From contig NZ_CP018221.1 of the NCBI RefSeq assembly GCF_001890385.1, positions 2,281,501 through 2,345,500 of the forward strand: a DNA stretch of 64,000 nucleotides, given 5' to 3'. The stretch comes from Tardibacter chloracetimidivorans. Its GTDB lineage: Bacteria; Pseudomonadota; Alphaproteobacteria; Sphingomonadales; Sphingomonadaceae. This document shows, piece by piece, positions 44,622-52,605 of this stretch. Positions within the stretch are counted from its first letter, which is position 1, and each line of letters opens with the position of its first letter. The notes beneath the pieces were generated by a model. It saw only the letters and a program-made list of their open reading frames with translations. It had not been told where the DNA came from and did not search any database. The position numbers were made by a program, and so were the translations under genes.

Positions 44622-45485
44622 CTAGGCTGGAGCGGCCCTGCGGCGATACGCGCGCGGCGTTTCCCCCGTTTCACGCCGAAAGGCCAAGGTGAAGCCGTTG
44701 GCCGAACGAAAGCCGAGCCGGGCACCAATCTCGCCGATGCTGAGTCCGGAATGCCGCAGCAGATCACACGACCTTGCCAGGCGAATGTCGGCAATCTCGC
44801 GATGCAGACACTGCCCTTCGCTGGCCCGGTACGCTCTGCTCAGATGGCCGGCAGAGAGGTCCACCAGTTCCGCCAGTTCGCCCATACGCGGCAAAGGGCA
44901 ATCGACTTCCGCAAGTCGCTCCCGAATGCGCTTGAGCTGCCATCCGGCCAAGCCGCCCACCCTTCCGAATGGTTTACACCGCACGGCGGCCATCGTCCGG
45001 GCAAGTTGGATAAGGAGCCAGGTTGCCAGAGCCTCGACCGCCAGCGAGCCGCCAAGATTTGACTGGAGAGCTTCACGAGCCAGATCGCGCATGGTCGCGG
45101 CGAGCGGAACCACATCGATGTCGAAACTGCTGAGCTGCTCGGCCGAAATCCTATCGCCTCCATCCCGCAGGATGGTCGCGAGCATGCCGCTCGAGTAGCT
45201 GAAGGTGACGACGGTGAGCGGCCTCGGCGAATGGTATCGGATCAAAACAGGCTCATCCGAAGAGAGTGCGGTGACGCGCCCCATCCGGGTCCCGGGACCG
45301 GAATCTCGCAACAAGCGCGCTTCCGCGTCCGGACGATTGCCGCCTGGCCACCACGAGACCGTGAAGTCGGAGAGCCGCTTGAGAGATTCCTCATCACGCT
45401 TGGGCACATAGTCATGCGCCTCAACTCGGACACCATGAAGCGTTCGGGGCCGGTCGGCGTGAGGATCCGCGAGCTCTTCAGTCAT
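44622..45485 (-). CDS. AraC family transcriptional regulator
   Basis: A 287-aa regulator with a poorly conserved ~170-aa N-terminal sensor half and a C-terminal AraC/XylS HTH pair: LPRMGELAELVDLSAGHLSRAYRASEG and LSIGEIGARLGFRSANGFTLAFRRETGETPRAYR. GGGGAGATGAAG lies before the ATG. It is transcribed divergently from the substrate-binding-protein-like gene across 179 bp, so it probably regulates that gene and the dihydrodipicolinate-reductase-like gene after it. Confidence 0.9.
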   Translation of the reverse strand: MTEELADPHADRPRTLHGVRVEAHDYVPKRDEESLKRLSDFTVSWWPGGNRPDAEARLLRDSGPGTRMGRVTALSSDEPVLIRYHSPRPLTVVTFSYSSGMLATILRDGGDRISAEQLSSFDIDVVPLAATMRDLAREALQSNLGGSLAVEALATWLLIQLARTMAAVRCKPFGRVGGLAGWQLKRIRERLAEVDCPLPRMGELAELVDLSAGHLSRAYRASEGQCLHREIADIRLARSCDLLRHSGLSIGEIGARLGFRSANGFTLAFRRETGETPRAYRRRAAPA

Positions 45486-45664
45486 TCTTCATCTCCCCGC
45501 CGGCGGGCCTACAATGATCCAAATCTTCCCGCATTTTTCCAACTCTCCTGATACAAAATACCGCCCTGCCCGGCAAACCTTGAGGTTTGGGCTCATGAGA
45601 CTTGCCTGCGCTATCGCAACCACCGAGGGTGGAAGCGACTATAGCTGCCGCGACAGGAGAGAAT

Positions 45665-46798
45665 ATGACTGCGAGCACGCCGATCAAGGTTGGCATCCTG
45701 TGGGACTGGATGCCGATGCCCAAGCTCGATCGCTTCAAAATCTGGGACGATTATCTGCTGATCCTCAAGATGATCTTCGCGGAAGCGTATGAGAAGCGGA
45801 TGCTCGATCGGCCGGTGGAATTGGTGATCCGCATGCCGGAGGGGCTTCCGCGGGGCAATGTGCGTGACGTGGTGACAGCTTATCGAGAATTGGTTCAGGA
45901 AGGCTGCGTTCTCATCCTCGGTCCGCTCATATCCGAGAACGCGGTCGATCTGAAGATCTACGTTGATTCTGCGCCGGTACAGGATCGTGTACCCTACGTC
46001 GGCTCGGTAGGCACGGAAGATTGCCTTTCCGAATGGGGCTTCGAGCTGAACAATGGCGGCCATCCCGAGGAGGCGGCGACTATCGCCAGCATCATGGAGC
46101 AGGACGGGATAAGGAGTACAGCGATCCTGCTCGAACAATCGCTCATTGGCCAGCACTATACAAAATTCTTCAAGGATGCGGCCGAGCTTTGGAAGATCGA
46201 CATAAAGGGAACGTTCTTCATGCCGCAAGTGGAGGGTGGCGACAAAAGCGACGTCCTCAAACAAGCGCGGGACAGCGGTGCGGAATCCGTCCTCGTACTG
46301 GGGTTCGGCTACGGGGTCGCGGGAGTGAACGCCGCCATGGAGAAGATCGGCTGGGTGGTGCCGCGATACACCGTCACCAACTTCCTAACCTGGCATTTCG
46401 GCACCGATTGGCAAGAGCAGATGCGCGGCTGGATCGGGCTTGACCAGTACGACGAGCGCAATCAGGTCGGCCAGCGTTTCCTCGATCGCTTCGAGGCCAA
46501 GCACGGCGCACGGCCCGCTTATTTTTGGGGCGTATACACCTACGATCAGGCGCGCATTGCTGTGGAGGCGCTTCGTCGCGCCGAGCCCCTAGGTGCCCGC
46601 GGGGTCCGCGATTCCCTGGAACGCGTCAAGGGGCTGCCGGCGGCGTCCGGCGCGCCGGGGACATGGCTGAAGTTCGGCAAATATGTCCATCAGGGCTGGA
46701 TGGGCGCGGGCTTCCTGGTCGCGCGCAAGATCAGCGAGGACGGGTCGCATCACGTGTTCCACGGCACGATCGAACCGCCCAATGAATTGCCGCTCTGA
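45665..46798 (+). CDS. Periplasmic-binding-fold (Leu/Ile/Val-type) ligand-binding protein without signal peptide
   Basis: A 377-aa type I periplasmic-binding-protein fold (Peripla_BP_6-like): IKVGILWDW at the start, GCVLILGPLISENA near residue 85, YVGSVGTEDCLSEWGFELNNGG near residue 115, and ARPAYFWGVYTYDQARIAVEALRR near residue 280. AGGAGAG lies 5 bases before the ATG at 45665. No signal peptide precedes the domain, even if an upstream TTG at 45602 is used, and no ABC permease or ATPase is nearby. It may therefore be a cytoplasmic ligand sensor, like AmiC, rather than a transporter component. The neighbouring AraC gene fits a regulatory role. Confidence 0.75.
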   Translation: MTASTPIKVGILWDWMPMPKLDRFKIWDDYLLILKMIFAEAYEKRMLDRPVELVIRMPEGLPRGNVRDVVTAYRELVQEGCVLILGPLISENAVDLKIYVDSAPVQDRVPYVGSVGTEDCLSEWGFELNNGGHPEEAATIASIMEQDGIRSTAILLEQSLIGQHYTKFFKDAAELWKIDIKGTFFMPQVEGGDKSDVLKQARDSGAESVLVLGFGYGVAGVNAAMEKIGWVVPRYTVTNFLTWHFGTDWQEQMRGWIGLDQYDERNQVGQRFLDRFEAKHGARPAYFWGVYTYDQARIAVEALRRAEPLGARGVRDSLERVKGLPAASGAPGTWLKFGKYVHQGWMGAGFLVARKISEDGSHHVFHGTIEPPNELPL

Positions 46799-46919
46799 TA
46801 TCTCCCGCAGCTGCCATGCGCCAGCATCGCTTCCCGTCGGAGAAAGGCGGGAAGCGATCTAATAGGTAACGGATATCGGAGGCAGCGCGGACAAATCGTT
46901 CATACAAACGGAGAGCAAG

Positions 46920-48005
46920 ATGGCGAGGAGATTACGGGTAGTCCATTGCGGCACCGCGGCTGTCGGACACTTGGCGCTGAGAGGAATTCTTGAGCATGAG
47001 AATCTCGAGCTCGTCGGACTACTCGCCGCCAGCCCGGAAAAGATCGGCCTCGACGTCGGCGAGATTTTGGGCATCGCACCGACCCGGATAATCGCAACGA
47101 ACGACATCGACGCGCTCGTCGCGCTAAAGCCTGACTGCTTCAGCTATTTTGCGGGAGCGATCGGGCGAGAAGATGAGGCCGTCGATCAGCTTTCTGCCTT
47201 TCTGTGTGCCGGCACGAACGTCGTGTCGACATCGATGTTCTCGTTGATCGACCCGGCCACCTCGCCGGAAATTGACTTGGTCCGCAAGCTGGAGGCGGCT
47301 TGTAGAGAGGGCGGCTCTTCCATGTTCAATTCAGGTATTGAGCCAGGGTTCGCGACAGTTCACCTGCCCGCGACACTCGCTTCGCTTTGCTCAGAAGTCG
47401 AATTGCTACGGATCACTGAATTCTTCAATTACAATAGCTATCCCGTTAAGCTGATCATTCAGGACCTTTTCGGCTTCGGCTTGGCCAAGGACCAATTGCC
47501 TGGCCTGTTCAACACGGAACTTCCGGGCAGCTACGACAAGATGTGGGGGCCGTCGATCCACTTGCTCGGCCGCATCCTGGGTCGAGAAATCGATGAGATC
47601 AGATTGGTAACGGACTTTTGGCTGGCAGAGGAGCCGTTCGATATGCGGGCTTGCCACGTTCCCAAGGATCATATCGGCGGGATCCGCTTTGAGATCCAGG
47701 GCATGGTCGGCGGCAAGCCGTTCATTATAGTCGAGCACGTCAATTACGGCTCGGATCACCATCCGCCGCACTGGGAACGACCAGTCACCGGGAACGGCAC
47801 CTACCGCGTCACCATCAAGGGTAAGCCCAATATCATAAATAGCATGTCGTTCGGTGGCGAAGGCGACGAGCCGAACGTCGCCGGCCGCATTGCCACGGCC
47901 ATGCACACGATCAATGCTATTCCCGGCGTTTGCGCGGCCCCGGCGGGAATACTCACAATCGCCGATTTGCCGCTTTACGCCAGCCGATCCAAGGCGCGGC
48001 CTTAG
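46920..48005 (+). CDS. Dihydrodipicolinate reductase-like NAD(P)-dependent oxidoreductase
   Basis: A 361-aa paralogue of the protein at 25163-26278, with HCGTAAVGHLALRGI as the Rossmann start, ATNDIDALVALKPDC, GTNVVSTS, and NSGIEPGFATVHLP. The C-terminal MHTINAIPGVCAAPAGILTIADLP matches its paralogue's INAIPAVCDAPPGILDPMDLP. GGAGAGCAAG precedes the ATG. It is 121 bp after the binding-fold protein and likely co-transcribed. The substrate is unknown. Confidence 0.8.
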   Translation: MARRLRVVHCGTAAVGHLALRGILEHENLELVGLLAASPEKIGLDVGEILGIAPTRIIATNDIDALVALKPDCFSYFAGAIGREDEAVDQLSAFLCAGTNVVSTSMFSLIDPATSPEIDLVRKLEAACREGGSSMFNSGIEPGFATVHLPATLASLCSEVELLRITEFFNYNSYPVKLIIQDLFGFGLAKDQLPGLFNTELPGSYDKMWGPSIHLLGRILGREIDEIRLVTDFWLAEEPFDMRACHVPKDHIGGIRFEIQGMVGGKPFIIVEHVNYGSDHHPPHWERPVTGNGTYRVTIKGKPNIINSMSFGGEGDEPNVAGRIATAMHTINAIPGVCAAPAGILTIADLPLYASRSKARP

Positions 48006-48217
48006 CCGCCATTGAACGACCCGGCTTGGCCGGGGTGGCGCCCACACCTCGGTTGCGATCAGCGCGCCGATCTAACGCACGGTGGGCCAGTTTCTATTAC
48101 AGCCGCATGCACTGAAGACAAAAATTTATTGATCTTAGGGTCCAAACTCAATCAGCCTCTTGAAAATCGTTGGTCTCATTGATTCAAGGCGTTTTCGCTG
48201 AAGAGGAGGCCTTGGGG

Positions 48218-48716
48218 ATGTCGCGTTCGTTGTTCTGGCTATCGGATGAAGCGTGGACAGCAATCGAGCTCCACTTGCCCAAGAACCAGCCGGGAGCACG
48301 ACGTGTTGATGACCGGCGGGTGATCTCCGGCATCGTTCACATGCTCAAGTGCGGCGGTCGCTGGGCAGATTGCCCCGCCGAATACGGGCCGGCGACGACG
48401 GTCTACAACCGATGGAACAGGTGGAGCCGGCGGGGCATCTGGACACGCATCCTGGCTGCACTGACCGAAGAAGGCTGGATCGCCGAGACCGGGCAGATCG
48501 ATAGCAGCTACATCAAGGCTCACCGTAGCGCCGGTGGGGCAAAGGGGGGGCGCGAGCCAATGCCATTGGGATCTCGCGTGGCGGCCGGACAACAAAGATC
48601 CACGCCCTTGTCGACGTCCTCGGACGGCCGCTTCGTCTCGTCCTGACGCCCGGCAACACATCGGACGTGAAGGGCGCCGACCTGCTCATCAACGAAACAG
48701 CGGGAATGAAGCGGGT
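48218..48716 (+). pseudogene. Truncated IS5-family (IS427-like) transposase remnant
   Basis: The orfA part starts at ATG 48218 (MSRSLFWLSDEAWTAIELHLP... STYIKAHRS-type segment) and runs to 48646. At the slippery run AAAGGGGGGG (48541-48550) a -1 shift leads into orfB (KGGARANAIGISRGGRTTKIHALVD... GNTSDVKGADLLIN). This is the normal two-frame layout of IS427-group elements. The orfB frame loses similarity after ETAGMKRV at about 48716, roughly 90-100 residues short, so the right end is deleted and the remnant cannot transpose. The left end is probably near 48130-48150, but I could not fix its inverted repeat. Confidence 0.8.
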
Positions 48717-48723
48717 GACCCTC

Positions 48724-48747
48724 GCGGGCGGGGGAAACCCCGCCCGC
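48724..48747. terminator. Perfect GC-rich hairpin with GAAA tetraloop
   Basis: Arms GCGGGCGGGG / CCCCGCCCGC (10 bp, no mismatch) around GAAA, immediately after the point where IS5 similarity ends. No T-run follows, so a folded RNA or DNA structure rather than a simple terminator is possible. Confidence 0.5.
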
Positions 48748-48769
48748 ACTTGCGACCGTCCAAAATCCG

Positions 48770-48810
48770 GCCGCGCGCCGCCGCCGTTCCGGCGGCGGCG
48801 CGCGGCTTTT
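48770..48810. terminator. Strong bidirectional Rho-independent terminator
   Basis: A 17-bp perfect stem (48770-48786 with 48790-48806) with a TTC loop, followed by TTTT on the plus strand and preceded by AAAA, so U-runs exist on both strands. It insulates the conjugative-element remnant from IS5 and catabolic transcription. Confidence 0.75.
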
Positions 48811-48849
48811 CTTGTGCCGGCAGTCGATGCGATGGGCTATACTGGTGCC

Positions 48850-49239
48850 ATGCCCGATAAAGACACCGATATGGAGAGCCAGCTTCAGACAGTCGATTGG
48901 AGCGCGATCAGCGACTATCAGACCGGCCTTCGTGAACCGAGCAGGCCTCCCAGTAAGGGCGGCAACACCGCCGCACTGCACGGGCACAGCATCAAGATCG
49001 GCGATACCTGGTACAGCTTCCTCGCGCTTGGCGCGCAAAAGTGGGTCTTTGCGTCAGATACCGTCGCCTTCGATTGGGCGTGGGATGTTTCGGGAAAATA
49101 CCGGAACATCGTCAAGGAGAGCATTCGGACCTTGGGCAAGAACGGTGTGCCGGTCGTTCGCGGCAACAGAGGTTCGAAGCCGATGCTCAGGACGGCGCAG
49201 ACGCGATTGCCGGCCCGCCGAAGTGAGTGGGAAGACTAA
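48850..49239 (+). CDS. Hypothetical protein of the integrative element
   Basis: 129 aa from ATG 48850 (48871 is an alternative). It is Trp/Lys-rich with a central DTWYSFLALGAQKWVFASDTVAFDWAWDV segment and a basic tail. I do not recognise a family. It follows the strong terminator and lies at the left side of the element remnant. Codon use and GC bias are normal for the region, which supports it being a real gene. Confidence 0.5.
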   Translation: MPDKDTDMESQLQTVDWSAISDYQTGLREPSRPPSKGGNTAALHGHSIKIGDTWYSFLALGAQKWVFASDTVAFDWAWDVSGKYRNIVKESIRTLGKNGVPVVRGNRGSKPMLRTAQTRLPARRSEWED

Positions 49240-49261
49240 ATCTTGATGGTCCGTCGCGAGC

Positions 49262-49573
49262 CTAGATGCCATCGCCCTCGGCGAGGGCAGCCTCGATCAT
49301 CATCCGCCAGCCCTCCACGTCCGTACCCGTCGGTGCCGTCGCGCGAACCGAATCGAACAGCGCACGCACCTGCGGCACATAGCTTCGCCACATCGACCCG
49401 CCCTCGAACGTGATATTCTCGGCATGCCCGTCGTCCAGGAAGAGACGATCGGCGGCGCGTTCGATCGTTTTCATCGCGTGATGAACCTCTCGGCAGCGGA
49501 GCGCGTATCGCTTCTCCGGCAGTCTGTTGGGCCTGTTAGCGTCCACCGGCGCGACCATTTGGCGGCGCAGCAC
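49262..49573 (-). CDS. Small hypothetical protein
   Basis: 103 aa if the GTG at 49573 is used, 98 aa from ATG 49558, and 71 aa from ATG 49474. It is mostly helical and acidic toward the C-terminus (AENITFEGGSMWRSYVPQVRALFDSVRA). No domain is recognised. It converges with the preceding hypothetical gene. Confidence 0.4.
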   Translation of the reverse strand: MLRRQMVAPVDANRPNRLPEKRYALRCREVHHAMKTIERAADRLFLDDGHAENITFEGGSMWRSYVPQVRALFDSVRATAPTGTDVEGWRMMIEAALAEGDGI

Positions 49574-49617
49574 GCCCCACGATCATAAACCCCGACCGTC
49601 CCTGATCAAATCCGAAA

Positions 49618-50104
49618 TCAGGCGGCGCGGCGGCAACAGTCCGGCTTCGGCCGACCGCGTGGCCACCACGCCGCGACACCGATCCGCACCAGCTCGGTGC
49701 CGAGATCATGGCCGTCGAGAACGACAGTGGCGACGGTCCGATTGTAGCTGCGGTCGACACGGCGGAAGGTCACCTCGCGCCCCGCGAGCAGCGCCGTAGC
49801 ACGGTCCTTTGCTCCCAAGCCCAACACGGTTTCGCCTGCGCACTTGGCCTGATCGCGGTGCATTTTCCGGGGCGTCGATCCCTGCAATCCTGATGCGCTC
49901 GCCGCTTTCCAGCCGGAACGTGTCGCCGTCGGGCACCCAGGCCACGCGGCCGGAATCGCAGCGGTCCGCTGCACCGGCGGTCGCGGGCATCGGCGTCGCG
50001 GCAATGAGGGCGGAGACCGCAAGGGCATGAAGCATGGACACGGCTATCGCGGTGCCGGGGGCCGATTGTCGAGCGTCATCCGCACAGTGCCAGGCCTCCT
50101 TCAT
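49618..50104 (-). pseudogene. Thermonuclease (SNase-like), frameshifted
   Basis: A signal-peptide-like start (MLHALAVSALIAATPMPATA from ATG 50035; ATG 50104 is in frame upstream) leads into WVPDGDTFRLESGERIRIAGIDAPEN, the SNase active-site strand. From about 49845 the similarity moves to another frame (RDQAKCAGETVLGLGAKDRATALLAGREVTF... ATVVLDGHDLGTELVRIG). The shift equals one extra or two missing bases near GCACCGCGATCAGG. The product would be non-functional unless this is a sequence error. Such nucleases are common cargo in this class of element. Upstream, a 40-codon open frame (50101-50223) ends at the IS110 border and overlaps the 50104 start by ATGA; it may be the tail of a gene cut by the IS. 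Confidence 0.7.
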
Positions 50105-50224
50105 TGCAACTGCCGCCCTGAACGGACCTCTCTCGCGGCGGGTCTGGCGAGGTCCGCCGGTTCCGCAACGGCGTCGCCGACCTTCTTCCCCGGCTCGGTG
50201 CCCTCGCCTTCCTCGCGAGGCATG

Positions 50225-51585
50225 TGTGGACACCCCTTCGGTCAAGGCCTGATTTGATAATGATGAACTCCGGTAGAGTGCTCACATGTGTCCGGCCTTG
50301 ATTTCGCAGTTTTAACACTGCGAGGCCCTGATGAAGTCCGCGGATCATGGTCCCTACCAAAAAAAGCGCATACGGTGATGCTGCCACGCGATCGGGTTTT
50401 CCTGATCCCCGGCTCGAGACCGGTTCTCATCAATATCAGTGCACGCCTTCTCCGAGTTGACTGACCCTACGGGTCAGGCAACTGCTGCAGCCAGCTCCGG
50501 CTGATAGTTCATTTTCCTCGCCATGACGGCCCAGGCGGTTCGCGCCATCTGTTCGCCAAGGCGACCGTCGCGAGCCTGGGAGGCTTTCGATCCAGAAGCT
50601 TTTTCACCCAGCCATAGAGGGGCGTCGGTTGCCCCGATCGCACCCTTCGCAACACCGAAGTCGCGCCCAGCACGAGCAACACGCGGATATGCCGATCACC
50701 GGCTTTTGTGATCCGCCCGTTGCGCTCCTTTCCGCCTGAGGATGACGACTTCGGTGTCAGGCCCAACCATGCTGCGAACGAACTTCCTGACTCGAACATC
50801 GAAGGGTCGGGCATTGCCGCTACGATCGCGGTCGCCGTAATCGTCCCGACGCCGGGAACCGACGCCACCCTTCGGCTGGCTTCACTCGTTCGGTGCCACA
50901 GGCGCAGCTCGCGCTCGAGCTTCCTGATCTGCTCTTTGATCTTCTCGATCTGCTCCGCATAAATGGCGACAGTGGACCGAACGAGTGGCGTTATCCCCAG
51001 CTCGTCGCCTTCGCGTCCAAGGACGCGGTCAACGAGCTCGGGAATACGCTCGATTCCCAACGGCGCGACGATGCCAAACTCGGCAAGGTGGCCGCGCAAG
51101 GCATTGACCAGCATGGTGCGTTGCCGGATCAGCAATGCCCTGGTCCTGTGGACGGCCAGAACCGACTGTTGCTCAACCGACTTCACCGCCACGAACCGCA
51201 TGGTCGGCCTGGTCAGCGCTTCGCAGATGGCCTCGGCATCGACGACATCGTTCTTGCCGCGCTTGACGTATGGCTTCACGTACATCGGGTTCATCATCCG
51301 AACCTCGTGGCCCATGGCGCTCAGCTCTCGCGCCCAATGGTGTGCTGAACCGCACGTCTCCATCCCAATAAGGCTGGGTGAAAGCTTCTGGAAGTGGGCG
51401 AGGAAATCTCGACGGGCGAGCTTGGTGCTCGTCACTTCGCCCGTCTCGCTATCAATGGCGTGCACTTGGAAAACCCGCTTCGCGATGTCGATACCGATCG
51501 TCAATCCAGTCATGTGCTCCTCCTGATAGGCAGTTGATAGGGACCAAGATCCGCAGCCTGCGGCTGAAGGTTGGGGGTGTCCACA
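50225..51585 (-). mobile_element. IS110-family insertion sequence, IS1111-like
   Basis: The element contains an IS110-type transposase and is bordered by the inverted 12-mer TGTGGACACCCC (50225-50236) and its complement (51574-51585), which fit the subterminal repeats of the IS1111 subgroup. True ends probably lie a few bases outside. There is no target duplication, as usual for this family. The long non-coding segment lies downstream of the transposase (about 50237-50473), which is where IS1111-type elements encode their bridge RNA. It separates the thermonuclease region from DUF736. Confidence 0.7.
50474..51513 (-). pseudogene. IS110-family transposase with C-terminal frameshift
   Basis: The N-terminal DEDD RuvC-like domain is intact (IGIDIAKRVFQVHAID; MNPMYVKPYVKRGKNDVVDAEAI), as is the C-terminal Tnp20 domain (VASVPGVGTITATAIVAAMPDPSMFESGSSFAAWLGLTP). 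The open frame stops at 50509 after LATVALAN plus 15 unrelated residues (334 aa). In the next frame the expected tail QMARTAWAVMARKMNYQPEL runs to 50474, so one base is missing near 50550. The lost 25 residues are at the extreme C-terminus and some activity may remain. Confidence 0.8.
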
Positions 51586-51759
51586 ACATCAAGAAGCCCG
51601 GCTTTGGCCGTCCTCCGCTCTGCTTCGGCCCTGCCGCCCACCCCATCGCGTGAGAGCGATGGGGACCCCGAGCTGGGTGCTGGGCCGTCCTCCGCCCGCC
51701 TGATCGACCGCCTGTCGAGGCCGCATCGGGCGGCATCGCATCACTTGAAGGAGGTTATC

Positions 51760-52059
51760 ATGGCACAGATTGGCAGCTTCACCCGCGGCGAAAACGGCAT
51801 CTACACCGGCGAAATCCGGACCCTGACGCTTCGCGTCAAGGCGAGCATCCGCCCCTGCGAGCGCGACAACGAGAAGTCGCCCGACCACCGGGTCAGCGCA
51901 TCGGGCGTCGAATTCGGGGCGGCCTGGACCAAGGCGGCGCGCGAGACCGGCGCGGAATATCTGAGCCTCAAGCTCGACGATCCGTCGTTCCCGGCACCGA
52001 TCTACGCGACGCTCAGCCAGGGCGACGACGGCGAGCACAAGCTCATCTGGTCGCGCTGA
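51760..52059 (+). CDS. DUF736 family protein
   Basis: A 99-aa protein recognised as DUF736 from [23 protein letters not shown] at the start and [18 protein letters not shown] near the end. AAGGAGG lies 5 bases before the ATG. It is a marker gene of the Trb-type integrative elements of Alphaproteobacteria, usually placed upstream of the TraF-type peptidase; its molecular role is unknown. The 174 bp between the IS110 border and its start hold only its promoter and leader. Confidence 0.88.
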   Translation: MAQIGSFTRGENGIYTGEIRTLTLRVKASIRPCERDNEKSPDHRVSASGVEFGAAWTKAARETGAEYLSLKLDDPSFPAPIYATLSQGDDGEHKLIWSR

Positions 52060-52066
52060 ACCCGGA

Positions 52067-52092
52067 GCCCCGCGCGCCACCGCGCGCGGGGC
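52067..52092. terminator. GC hairpin after DUF736
   Basis: 10-bp arms GCCCCGCGCG / CGCGCGGGGC with a 6-base loop, 8 bp past the DUF736 stop, no T-run. The following interval to 52365 is non-coding and contains another inverted repeat (GTGTCG...CGACAC) near 52255-52307. Confidence 0.5.
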
Positions 52093-52365
52093 ACGAGCGG
52101 CGAGCCGGATTTGCCATAGCTCGCGAGGGACCTTGCAGGCGGGGGCGTCTGCTTGTGTCAGCTTACCGTCGCACGGGACCGACAGGCCCGTGCCACCCGG
52201 CATAACCCACGCCGCTCTTCCGCGCGGGGCTTTTCCATGTTTCCGCTTGGGGGGGTGTCGAAAACGCCGGTCGCGATTCCGACACTCCCCGGCCGGTGTC
52301 CCGCCCGCCATTCCCGGTGTCAGCGGCGGCAGATCGCCGTCCCTTTTCGGACACGGACAGGCAGA

Positions 52366-52605
52366 ATGGACAGCGACGACGACATCTCCCGCGCGACCCG
52401 CGCGAAACGCGGCTCCCCCTATCTCAACACCGATCAGGCGGCGGCCTATCTGAAGTTCTCCAGCCGGCTGCTGAAGCGGCTGCGGCGCGCCGGCAAGGGT
52501 CCGGTCTTCCGGCTGCACAGCCGCTTCGTCCAATATCATATCGACGATCTCGACGCATGGTCGAAGGCCCAGTCGATGGGAGGCGGCGACCATGACCAGG
52601 CGTGA
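52366..52605 (+). CDS. Helix-turn-helix DNA-binding protein (excisionase/AlpA-like)
   Basis: A 79-aa protein with a MerR/excisionase-type HTH: YLNTDQAAAYLKFSSRLLKRLRRAGKGPVFRLHSRFVQYHIDDLDAW. It is typical for small regulators between DUF736 and the peptidase in these elements. The last 14 bp overlap the TraF gene, so they are co-translated. Confidence 0.8.
   Translation: MDSDDDISRATRAKRGSPYLNTDQAAAYLKFSSRLLKRLRRAGKGPVFRLHSRFVQYHIDDLDAWSKAQSMGGGDHDQA

Noticed and set aside
1-48005. Actinobacterial KstR-type operator (TnnAACnnGTTnnA) as regulator of steroid-like genes
   Set aside because: No such motif was noticed in the promoter intervals, and the organism is not an actinobacterium.
50076-50387. 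103-aa minus-strand open frame spanning the IS110 left border
   Set aside because: It crosses the inferred element edge and has no family resemblance, so it is unlikely to be a gene.
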